Positions 1-5,983 of a DNA stretch of 6,610 nt are shown in pieces. A program made the position numbers and the translations under genes. Location: NCBI GenBank assembly GCA_902796625.1, contig CADBPX010000131.1, positions 1 to 6,610 of the forward strand, written 5' to 3'. Under the pieces are notes generated by a model. The model was not told the DNA's origin. It ran no database searches and saw nothing but the letters and a program-made list of their open reading frames with translations. How positions within the stretch are numbered: position 1 is the first letter of the stretch; each line of letters begins with the position of its first letter. This DNA is from an uncultured Pseudomonadota bacterium. Lineage in GTDB: Bacteria > Pseudomonadota > Alphaproteobacteria > RF32 > CAG-239.

Positions 1-319
1 TCATATGCAAATCATATTTGTTGCGCAGCTCCAAAATTTTATCCATCATCGGTGAGTTATGATGTTTATCAATAGCCTCTTGACTTTTCCAACTGTCAAT
101 TAAAAGTATGGTCTCTGCATCATTTTTCGGATAAAAATACTCATATTTCTTATTGCCAGCCTCGGCACGAATTGCCGCCACTGTTCCGCTTTGCTCCATT
201 TCTTCGGCAAATTTCCGAGCGTTACCATTTTCACCGGTGTAGTAAATATTAATTGTTATCGCCATAGCATTTGTACCTAAAAACATATAGACCAACAATA
301 TTAATTCTAATAATTTCAT
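1..319 (-). CDS. ABM-domain putative quinol monooxygenase (YgiN-like), C-terminus cut by window edge
   Basis: The reading frame gives 106 codons and then leaves the window without a stop. From memory of close relatives (about 110 residues) only a few residues are missing. The core from residue 21 (ITINIYYTGENG) through the segment LLIDSWKSQEAIDKHHNSPM (72-91) has the ABM layout, with the conserved Trp (W77) and the His-rich helix start (H86, H87). Known family members are small ferredoxin-fold oxygenases acting on quinols or aromatics, or simple heme/ligand binders. Residues 1-20 add a hydrophobic leader ending in A-M-A, like a Sec signal peptide; E5 inside it is slightly unusual. The ATG overlaps the upstream stop as ATGA, and AAGG lies 8 nt upstream, so translational coupling is likely. 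An internal ATG at 265 would give a leaderless protein. E. coli YgiN is functionally paired with the quinone reductase MdaB, which parallels the flavoprotein neighbour here. Confidence 0.85.
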   Translation of the reverse strand, partial: MKLLELILLVYMFLGTNAMAITINIYYTGENGNARKFAEEMEQSGTVAAIRAEAGNKKYEYFYPKNDAETILLIDSWKSQEAIDKHHNSPMMDKILELRNKYDLHM

Positions 320-948
320 GATGATAACCTTATATTTTTACCGAGTTCATAAGCTTTTTCAGGATAATCGGTATGATTAACCGCTCCAACCGGCCATACA
401 CCGGAGGCAATCACCTGTCCGGCATCTTGCCAACCAAGGTATCTAAGTAAAACTTCATAATGTTTTTTAATTGGCTCAGCTTCTGCTACTGCCGTGTTAG
501 CATAAGTCATCAAAAGCACCGCTTTTTTTGAACGATGAATCTTCCCATTAATGGCATAAAAGCGGTCTATCACCGCCTTTAGTTGTGCCGAAATACCAAA
601 ATAATACATTGGAGTTGCAAACACTACTGCGTCAGCATCAACTATATGTTCTCGCACAAATTCAAAATCATCCTTAAATATACAAGGGCCATCCATGCCA
701 CATTTATTGCATCCGATGCAAGGATGTACGTTTTTAAACGCGGCATCAAAACGTACTACCGTATGTCCTGCTTCTTCTGCGCCTTTAATAAAATTTTCCG
801 CCAGTGTCGTAGAATTACCGCCTGGACGCGGACTTCCGGTTAACACTAATATTTTCATTTTTTTGCTTCCTTCTGCTTTCAAAATGCGAGCTGTTGCTGA
901 TAAAGCCAAAGCAGCAATTCCGCCTTTAATAAAATCCCGTCTGTTCAT
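316..948 (-). CDS. Tat-leader flavodoxin-fold NAD(P)H/FMN oxidoreductase with iron-sulfur-flavoprotein-type Cys cluster
   Basis: This 210-residue protein is of the NADPH-dependent FMN reductase / flavodoxin-like family. Residues 1-30 form a twin-arginine leader (NRRDFIK at 2-8, hydrophobic stretch 9-20). The mature fold starts at MKILVLTGSPRPGGNS (31-46), whose GSPRPGGNS loop binds the FMN phosphate. A second flavin-site segment is ATPMYYFGISAQLKAVIDRF (111-130). Cysteines 77, 80, 83 and 89 form CX2CX2CX5C, matching the compact cluster motif of iron-sulfur flavoproteins (CX2CX2CX4-7C). Many family members have similar cysteines, and cluster binding is not proven here. It is the third gene of the operon, 16 nt after the dehydrogenase stop, and overlaps the next gene by 4 nt. 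The start at 948 has no convincing SD, whereas internal M31 has a strong one, so a cytosolic form starting at 858 is possible. A quinone, nitro or metal substrate is plausible but cannot be told from sequence. Confidence 0.9.
   Translation of the reverse strand: MNRRDFIKGGIAALALSATARILKAEGSKKMKILVLTGSPRPGGNSTTLAENFIKGAEEAGHTVVRFDAAFKNVHPCIGCNKCGMDGPCIFKDDFEFVREHIVDADAVVFATPMYYFGISAQLKAVIDRFYAINGKIHRSKKAVLLMTYANTAVAEAEPIKKHYEVLLRYLGWQDAGQVIASGVWPVGAVNHTDYPEKAYELGKNIRLSS
859..872 (-). promoter_or_regulatory. Strong internal ribosome binding site in the flavoprotein gene
   Basis: On the minus strand AAGGAAG (872-866) is followed by CAAAAAA and the ATG of codon 31 (858-856), giving a 7-nt spacing. 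That ATG is exactly where leaderless relatives of this flavodoxin-like family begin (MKILVLTGSP). The annotated upstream ATG at 948 is preceded only by AT-rich sequence without an SD. The site could therefore direct a second, cytosolic product, or be the main start. Both readings are inference; the motif and spacing are seen directly. Confidence 0.5.
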
Positions 949-964
949 TTTTATTGTATATTTT

Positions 965-2131
965 CTATAAACTTTGCTTTAATATGTTAATCACTTCATC
1001 TTTTGTTAGAATTTTATATCCGCCGGTTAAAATAAATGTTTTGTCAGCAATACCTTCAATCATATCAGCTGTCGCTCCAAGTTCGGATATATTCATTGCT
1101 AGACCGATTTTTTTCATCCAATTTTCCATAGCAGTCAGTCCTTCTGCTGCTACTTGTTCATCAGACTTACCTTTTGCCTCAACTCCCCATACTTGAATAG
1201 CGAAACGTTTAAATTTTGCCAATCCGTAAGGCATAATATATCGATAATAAGGTAATGAAACCGCAGACAGTGTCATTCCATGAGTTGCATCAGTATATGC
1301 TCCAACTGCCTGCCCCAGCATATGCACCATCCAATCTGTTGTTTTGCCCTTGGCAATAAGTGTATTTAGCGCCCAAGTTGCACTCCACATAATATTTGAA
1401 CGAGCTTCATAATCTTCCTGATTTTCAATTGCAATCAGTGAAGAGTGGATAACAGATTTCATTAATGCTTCAGCCAAGTAATCACTGGTATTGTCATCTG
1501 TTCCGGAAAAATATTGTTCACAAATGTGATTAAATATATCATAAATTCCCGCTACCATCTGCCTCTTTGGCAAAGAATACGTAAATTTAGGATTTAAAAT
1601 AGAAAATTTTGGCATCACCTCTTCACCAAAAACATGACCTATTTTCTTATTTTCGCGATGATTTGTAATTACCGCTCCGCCATTCATCTCTGAACCGGTA
1701 CCGGCCATTGTCAGAACGCAGCCTACCGGAATAATTTTACAGTTAGGTTCTTCAAAACGGATAAAGTACTTCTGCCAAGGGTCATCTTCACAATAAACCG
1801 AAACAGATACAGCCTTAGCATAATCGCAACAAGAACCGCCTCCGACAGCCAACAGCAGATCAACGTTGTTTTCACGAGCAATTCTTACACCTTCGTTAAG
1901 TTTTTCCACTGTTGGATTAGGCATTACTCCGGCATCTTCAATGATGTTTTTATCATTTGCTCTCAAAATACTGACAACAGCATCATATATCCCATTTTTC
2001 TTAATTGAACCGCCACCATATATTAGTTGCACATTTTTACCATATTTCGGCAATTCATCATTTAAATATTTTAATGAATCGTCACCAAAATATAACTTTG
2101 TTGCATTACAGTAACTGAAATTTCCTAACAT
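965..2131 (-). CDS. Iron-containing alcohol dehydrogenase, YqhD/BdhA (butanol dehydrogenase) type
   Basis: This 388-residue protein, family length for group III alcohol dehydrogenases, aligns throughout with E. coli YqhD. It probably reduces aldehydes to alcohols with NADPH in the cytosol; no signal peptide is present. The Rossmann-like N-terminal half carries YGGGSIKK (38-45) and GGGSCCDYAK (97-106); the first resembles the NADPH-binding loop of YqhD. PVGCVLTMAGTGSEMNGGAV (135-154) is the conserved central segment. The helical C-terminal half keeps all four expected metal ligands: D198, H202 (YDIFNH), H270 (VHMLG) and H284 (ATHGMTL). The start is set by AAAGGAG (2144-2138) 6 nt upstream of the ATG. 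It lies 17 nt after the hydrolase stop and 16 nt before the flavoprotein, so the genes are surely cotranscribed. The substrate is not determined; YqhD-type enzymes scavenge short-chain and lipid-derived aldehydes. The closest relatives I recall are from Clostridia and Bacteroides. Confidence 0.95.
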   Translation of the reverse strand: MLGNFSYCNATKLYFGDDSLKYLNDELPKYGKNVQLIYGGGSIKKNGIYDAVVSILRANDKNIIEDAGVMPNPTVEKLNEGVRIARENNVDLLLAVGGGSCCDYAKAVSVSVYCEDDPWQKYFIRFEEPNCKIIPVGCVLTMAGTGSEMNGGAVITNHRENKKIGHVFGEEVMPKFSILNPKFTYSLPKRQMVAGIYDIFNHICEQYFSGTDDNTSDYLAEALMKSVIHSSLIAIENQEDYEARSNIMWSATWALNTLIAKGKTTDWMVHMLGQAVGAYTDATHGMTLSAVSLPYYRYIMPYGLAKFKRFAIQVWGVEAKGKSDEQVAAEGLTAMENWMKKIGLAMNISELGATADMIEGIADKTFILTGGYKILTKDEVINILKQSL

Positions 2132-2148
2132 ATTTCACTCCTTTATAA

Positions 2149-3192
2149 TTATCTTAAATTAGTTTTAAAGAATTTCTCAATTTTATCAAACGGAATAACA
2201 TCTGTTTTATAGTATAAATCTGTATGATTTGCATTAGGAACAATATAAAGTTCTTTATTATCACCTACTAACTTCTTAAATGCATCTTCAGAAAAATAAC
2301 GACTATGTGCCTTTTCTCCGTGTATCATCAGCACCGGATTTTTAATAGTGTTACTATAAGCTAAAATCGGCTGAGTAATCAACGAAAGCGCCGAAGTTTT
2401 ATTCCATGCTCCGTTTGACCCGATAGAACGAGGATGAAAGCCGAGTTTTGTTTTATAGTAGTTTACATAATCTTTGATAAACTGAGGAGTTTCCTCAGTA
2501 ATATCTTCCGGACTTGGTAATGGCGACGATTTAGCAAAATTACCGTTTTCAGCATCTTTTGTCCGTTGATTATTTAATTCTTCCCGCATTTTATATAAGT
2601 CTTCGGCAGTCATTATATCATTATAACCATGAGCCGAAACTCGTGTCATATCATACATTGTTGAAGTAACAGTCGCTTTAATGCGTGTATCCTGCGCGGC
2701 CGCATTTAAACCAAATCCGCCAAAACCACAGATACCGATAATGCCGATTTTATCTTTATCGACTTCTGGCAATGTTGTCAAATAATCCACAGCTGCACTA
2801 AAATCTTCGGTATTAATATCCGGAGAAGCAACATCACGAACATCTCCGCCGCTTTCACCGGTAAAAGAAGGATCAAAAGCCAAAGTTATAAAGCCACGCT
2901 CAGCCAAAGTTTGTGCATAAAGACCGGAAACTTGCTCTTTAACTGCGCCAAATGGGCCGGAAACTGCAATTGCCGGTATTCTTTTGTTTTCTATATTTTG
3001 GGGTATATATAAATCACCAACAATCTCTATCCCAAATCGATTTTTAAATTTCACTTTTTTTACATTAACACTTTCACTTTTAGCAAAAACTTTATCCCAT
3101 GAATCATTATTGCCATTACCGCGAATAGTATTAAATACAAACATTGTTAAAAGCACAGCAACAAATAAAGTACAAAACAAACTTAACTTCAT
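2149..3192 (-). CDS. Alpha/beta hydrolase (dienelactone hydrolase / YcjY-like) with N-terminal hydrophobic segment
   Basis: The chosen start gives 347 residues. An in-frame ATG at 3243 would add 17 unlikely residues, but GAGGGAG (3207-3201) sits 8 nt before the ATG at 3192, so that start is preferred. Residues 3-20 (LSLFCTLFVAVLLTMFVF) form a signal peptide or membrane anchor, without a clear lipobox. The hydrolase core has an oxyanion-region segment SGPFGAVKEQ (78-87), a nucleophile elbow GICGFGG (153-159) with C155 in place of Ser, a probable acid in HGEKAHSRYF (291-300, E293), and the catalytic His in NANHTDLYY (320-328, H323). Cys nucleophiles are known in dienelactone hydrolases, and GICG-type elbows occur in YcjY-like enzymes. 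The substrate is unknown; esters or lactones are likely. It is the first gene of the four-gene operon, behind its own likely promoter. It may sit in the periplasm or be anchored to the inner membrane. Confidence 0.9.
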   Translation of the reverse strand: MKLSLFCTLFVAVLLTMFVFNTIRGNGNNDSWDKVFAKSESVNVKKVKFKNRFGIEIVGDLYIPQNIENKRIPAIAVSGPFGAVKEQVSGLYAQTLAERGFITLAFDPSFTGESGGDVRDVASPDINTEDFSAAVDYLTTLPEVDKDKIGIIGICGFGGFGLNAAAQDTRIKATVTSTMYDMTRVSAHGYNDIMTAEDLYKMREELNNQRTKDAENGNFAKSSPLPSPEDITEETPQFIKDYVNYYKTKLGFHPRSIGSNGAWNKTSALSLITQPILAYSNTIKNPVLMIHGEKAHSRYFSEDAFKKLVGDNKELYIVPNANHTDLYYKTDVIPFDKIEKFFKTNLR

Positions 3193-3225
3193 AATACACT
3201 CTCCCTCTGAATTATTACAGATATA

Positions 3226-3254
3226 AATATATATTTGCAGCATATTTTAAGCAA
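3226..3254 (-). promoter_or_regulatory. Predicted sigma70-type promoter of the hydrolase/dehydrogenase/flavoprotein/ABM operon
   Basis: Reading the minus strand, TTGCTT (3254-3249) is followed after 17 nt by TATATT (3231-3226). Each matches four or more of six consensus bases, at ideal spacing. Transcription would start near 3219, giving a leader of about 27 nt before the hydrolase ATG at 3192. The surroundings are strongly AT-rich, so chance matches are easy and readthrough from cca remains possible. Confidence 0.45.
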
Positions 3255-3283
3255 TATTTTTTTATATTTACTAATACTAAATT

Positions 3284-4531
3284 TTAATGTAAATTATCTT
3301 GCAGATAATTTATCATATATTCACGATATCTGATACCAAATTCTCTGCCCTTTTGGTTAGTTAATCTTTCTTGAACTTCTATCGGTAAACTTTTCAAGTT
3401 TATCCCATTCATAATATCAAACACCTGCTTCACAGATGCACAAATCTGTGTAAAATCGGTTTCGCTTGAATATTTATTTAAAACTTCTTCTCCGAAATAA
3501 TCGGCATAAAAACAACGTAAAAACATTTCTAATTGTTTTTGATCGTGAAAGTTATTACTTATTTCTTTGACTAAATCATACTTTTTAGCAACTCGCATTT
3601 CGTTAATCTTACATATACGCATATGTTCTCTGTAAAACAACTTAGCAAATTTTTTATATTCATTAGGCGTCCTCAATCTGGTGCAAATTTTTTCGATCAA
3701 GTTGACACCTTTTTGATCATGATTTATGTGATGTGGCAAAATTTCTTTCGGAGTTTCAGCTTTACCAAAATCGTGATTTAATACCGCCCACTTAACGAGT
3801 TCATTTTCGTTTTGCGCACGCGCCAAAGCGCACATTACGTGTTTAAAAGTATTACCAGAATAATGATAACACCTATTTTCCGGTATACATAATAAATTTT
3901 CCAATTCCACGAACCAATCATGCAATCCTCCAATTTCAGCCAAACCGGTAAAGAACTTTACAGAATTTGCCCGTGGCTGTAATGCTTTAAGAGTTTCTTT
4001 CCAAACTCTTTCCGGAGTTAAATGCCGTAACATTCCGTCGGCAATCATTTTTTGCAGTATTTTTTTGGTATTATCTTCAATTTCAAAATCTAGCACTGCC
4101 GCAAATCGATATGCGCGCAAAATCCGTAACGGGTCAAGTTTAAAATTATTTTCATCAATAATCCGAATAAGTCTGTTTTTAATGTCATCACATCCATTAA
4201 AATAATCAATAAATTCACCGTTTTCTTCATCAAAAGCAATGGCATTGCAAGTAAAATCGCGCCGCAAACAGTCATCATATAATGTAATATCCGGAGAAAA
4301 ATTAAACACAAAATCTGTATGTTTATCACCGATTTTTCTTTCCGTTCGTGCCAAAGCATATTCTTCATTGTTAATCGGATGCAAAAATACCGGAAAATCT
4401 TTTCCTACCTGCTTAAATCCTAACCTTTGCATTTCTTCAATAGAAGAGCCGACAACCACATAATCTTTATCATGTGGTTCCTTTTTCAGTAAAATATCTC
4501 TGACAAAACCACCGATTATATATTTTTTCAT
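3284..4531 (-). CDS. cca: Multifunctional CCA-adding tRNA nucleotidyltransferase with HD phosphohydrolase domain
   Basis: This 415-residue protein is collinear with E. coli Cca (about 412). It adds or repairs the 3'-CCA end of tRNAs from CTP and ATP without a template, in the cytosol. The N-terminal class II nucleotidyltransferase head shows GGFVRD (7-12), the metal-binding D21-x-D23 in DKDYVVVGS, QVGKDFPVFLHP (41-52), EEYALARTERK (56-66) and RRDFTCNA (90-97). The neck follows with DPLRILRAYRFAA (133-145) and LTPERVWKE (171-179). The C-terminal HD domain is intact, with H231, H253-D254 (NHDFGK) and H303. This points to the phosphohydrolase/phosphodiesterase-bearing form typical of enteric and related proteobacteria rather than the shorter forms. 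The start ATG has only a weak AGGT-type SD. The gene is divergent from the DUF1015 gene and lies 91 nt upstream of the operon on the same strand. Confidence 0.97.
   Translation of the reverse strand: MKKYIIGGFVRDILLKKEPHDKDYVVVGSSIEEMQRLGFKQVGKDFPVFLHPINNEEYALARTERKIGDKHTDFVFNFSPDITLYDDCLRRDFTCNAIAFDEENGEFIDYFNGCDDIKNRLIRIIDENNFKLDPLRILRAYRFAAVLDFEIEDNTKKILQKMIADGMLRHLTPERVWKETLKALQPRANSVKFFTGLAEIGGLHDWFVELENLLCIPENRCYHYSGNTFKHVMCALARAQNENELVKWAVLNHDFGKAETPKEILPHHINHDQKGVNLIEKICTRLRTPNEYKKFAKLFYREHMRICKINEMRVAKKYDLVKEISNNFHDQKQLEMFLRCFYADYFGEEVLNKYSSETDFTQICASVKQVFDIMNGINLKSLPIEVQERLTNQKGREFGIRYREYMINYLQDNLH
3291..3311 (-). other. AT-rich hairpin at the 3' end of cca
   Basis: A perfect 9-bp inverted repeat (AAATTATCT / AGATAATTT) with a 3-nt loop overlaps the last codons of cca. 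On the minus strand it is followed by TTTACATTAAAATTT rather than a clean U-run, and the stem has only two G-C pairs. It is at best a weak terminator or an mRNA 3' end stabiliser. No better terminator is visible between cca and the downstream operon. Confidence 0.25.
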
Positions 4532-4562
4532 TTCAACCTACGGATTTTTTTCTGATATTTAA

Positions 4563-4591
4563 TAATTACCAATCTCTTAACACAATGTCAA
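4563..4591 (-). promoter_or_regulatory. Candidate promoter for cca
   Basis: The minus strand has a perfect TTGACA (4591-4586), a strong -35 match in the right place for cca. The -10 is poor: TAATTA (4568-4563) at 17 nt, or GGTAAT at 15 nt. A start near 4556 would leave about 25 nt before the cca ATG. The -35 is clear; the -10 assignment is uncertain. Confidence 0.35.
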
Positions 4592-4632
4592 TCTTTGTAT
4601 TATTTTTATGAAGGAAAATTGTTTTATTTATA

Positions 4633-4663
4633 TAGACTTTATTTTTGAGTGCGCTAGTATACT
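4633..4663 (+). promoter_or_regulatory. Candidate promoter for the DUF1015 gene
   Basis: TATACT (4658-4663) is a five-of-six -10 match, lying 32 nt before the start codon. Upstream, TAGACT (4633-4638) pairs with it at 19 nt, or with TAGTAT (4655-4660) at 16 nt; both -35 options are imperfect. Transcription would start about 4670, leaving a short leader with the AAAGGA SD. The good -10 combined with a weak -35 would suit an activated or repressor-controlled promoter. Confidence 0.35.
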
Positions 4664-4665
4664 AG
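4654..4665. promoter_or_regulatory. Perfect 12-bp palindrome over the -10, possible operator
   Basis: CTAGTATACTAG is exactly self-complementary and covers the likely -10 hexamer of the DUF1015 gene. A dimeric regulator bound here would block RNA polymerase. The site is short and no regulator gene is visible nearby, so the function is inferred only from symmetry and position. Confidence 0.3.
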
Positions 4666-4694
4666 TAGCAAAATTTTTATGAAAGGATATTAAT

Positions 4695-5918
4695 ATGAGT
4701 AATGGAAATATAATATACGCTCCATTTATAGGGGTTGTTCCCACTGCAAAATATGCCGCTGAAGTAGCCGCTCCGCCTTATGATGTATTATCATCAGCAG
4801 AAGCCAAAGTTAAAGCCAAGGGAAAACCATACAGCTTTCTCCATATTTCGAAAGCTGAAATAGATTTTGAAGGCGATGTTTCTCCTTATGAAGAGAGGGT
4901 TTATCTTAAAGCCGCTGAAAATTTTAAGAATATGCTGAATAAAGGTATTCTTTATAAAACTAATAAACCATGCTATTATGTATATCAAATGATTATGGGG
5001 AATCACATTCAAACCGGACTTGTTGTTGCGGCATCAGTTAAAGCATACAATGAAGGACGAATTAAACGTCATGAATTAACTCGTGTAGCTAAAGAAAATG
5101 ATCGTGTTAAACAAATTCGCACAGTCGGTGCCCAAACTGGACCAGCCTTACTTATTAACAAAAATTTACCTGAAATAAAGAAGTTATTACAACAGATCAC
5201 CTCAAATCGTGAACCTGAATTTTCGGTTGTCGGAGACTATAATGTTCGTCACAGTTTATGGATTGTCGAAAATGAACAAGAAATAGAACAAATTACCAGA
5301 GCCTTTAATAGTCAAAATGAAGCATACATCGCCGACGGGCACCATCGTTCAGCCGCAGCAGCACGTTTAGCCGCTGAAGATGGTACAACCGACAGTGCTC
5401 GTTTTTTGGCCGTCGCTTATTTCGAAGATGAGATGAAGATTTGGGATTATAACCGTGTGGTTTTTGACTTAAATGGACATTCAAAAGCGGAATTTTTACA
5501 AGAACTTGAAAAAAACTTCAAACTTTCTCCTATTAACATGACTAAACCTTCTCATAAAGGTGAATTCACCATGTACCTTGACAAACAATGGTATAAAATG
5601 GAACATATCGGAACCCCTATGCCAAATGATCCGGTATCTCAACTTGATGTTAGTTTATTAAGTGAAAAAGTTTTGAAAAATATTTTGGCTATTGAAGATC
5701 TGCGCAATTCAGAACGTATTGATTTTATCGGCGGCATCAGAGGAGCTGAAGAAATTCAGAAGGTCGTTGACTCTCACCATGGCAGTGTAGGATTTATGGT
5801 TTATCCGACAGCTGTTGATGAACTAATAGCAGTTGCCGACAAAAAAATGCTTATGCCTCCAAAATCAACGTGGTTTGAACCAAAGTTAGCTGATGGTATA
5901 GTTTCAAAGTTATCATAA
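4695..5918 (+). CDS. DUF1015 family protein
   Basis: This 407-residue protein is a full-length member of the DUF1015 family (COG4198-like), whose biochemical role I cannot state. Family signatures are seen in order: APPYDV (26-31) near the N-terminus, RHELTR (125-130), a Trp-containing strand RHSLWIV (185-191), ADGHHRSAAAARLA (213-226), RIDFIGGIRG (341-350) and the C-terminal MPPKSTWFEPKL (387-398). The DGHHR-type motif resembles that of ParB/sulfiredoxin-fold serine kinases. Together with the frequent placement of DUF1015 genes beside serA/serC in other bacteria (from memory), this hints at serine or amino-acid metabolism, but that is inference. There is no signal peptide or membrane segment, so it is probably cytosolic. 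The start is supported by AAAGGA (4682-4687) 7 nt upstream. The gene stands alone: it is divergent from cca and followed by a strong terminator 10 nt after its stop. Confidence 0.93.
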   Translation: MSNGNIIYAPFIGVVPTAKYAAEVAAPPYDVLSSAEAKVKAKGKPYSFLHISKAEIDFEGDVSPYEERVYLKAAENFKNMLNKGILYKTNKPCYYVYQMIMGNHIQTGLVVAASVKAYNEGRIKRHELTRVAKENDRVKQIRTVGAQTGPALLINKNLPEIKKLLQQITSNREPEFSVVGDYNVRHSLWIVENEQEIEQITRAFNSQNEAYIADGHHRSAAAARLAAEDGTTDSARFLAVAYFEDEMKIWDYNRVVFDLNGHSKAEFLQELEKNFKLSPINMTKPSHKGEFTMYLDKQWYKMEHIGTPMPNDPVSQLDVSLLSEKVLKNILAIEDLRNSERIDFIGGIRGAEEIQKVVDSHHGSVGFMVYPTAVDELIAVADKKMLMPPKSTWFEPKLADGIVSKLS

Positions 5919-5927
5919 AAACAACCA

Positions 5928-5971
5928 ATAATAAATAAAGCCGGCTCATAAAAACCGGCTTTATTTATTGT
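5928..5971. terminator. Bidirectional Rho-independent terminator between convergent genes
   Basis: A 15-bp perfect stem (5930-5944 with 5955-5969) has a 10-nt loop and extends by a T-G wobble and an A-T pair. Its loop-proximal part is the GC-rich AAAGCCGG/CCGGCTTT, and its outer arms are AATAAAT/ATTTATT. The descending arm is therefore U-rich on either strand. It ends the plus-strand DUF1015 gene and the minus-strand C_GCAxxG_C_C gene, which converge here. Confidence 0.9.
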
Positions 5972-5983
5972 AACTTACACATA

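Noticed and set aside
583..1196. Overlapping plus-strand open frames opposite the flavoprotein and dehydrogenase genes
   Set aside because: They are antisense shadows of strongly supported genes, with no family similarity or SD.
3193..3243. 17-residue N-terminal extension of the hydrolase from the ATG at 3243
   Set aside because: It would translate the predicted promoter and the strong GAGGGAG SD. The start at 3192 gives a proper hydrophobic leader.
4608..4682. Plus-strand 24-codon frame in the leader region, ending in a TGA that touches the SD of the DUF1015 gene
   Set aside because: It has no ribosome binding site and starts upstream of the likely -10, so it would not be on the transcript. 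Its composition looks like random AT-rich sequence.
4600..4692. Two similar stretches, ATTTTTATGAAGGA and ATTTTTATGAAAGGA, about 70 bp apart
   Set aside because: The match is short and AT-rich with an indel; it is explained by chance or an old small duplication around SD-like sequence.
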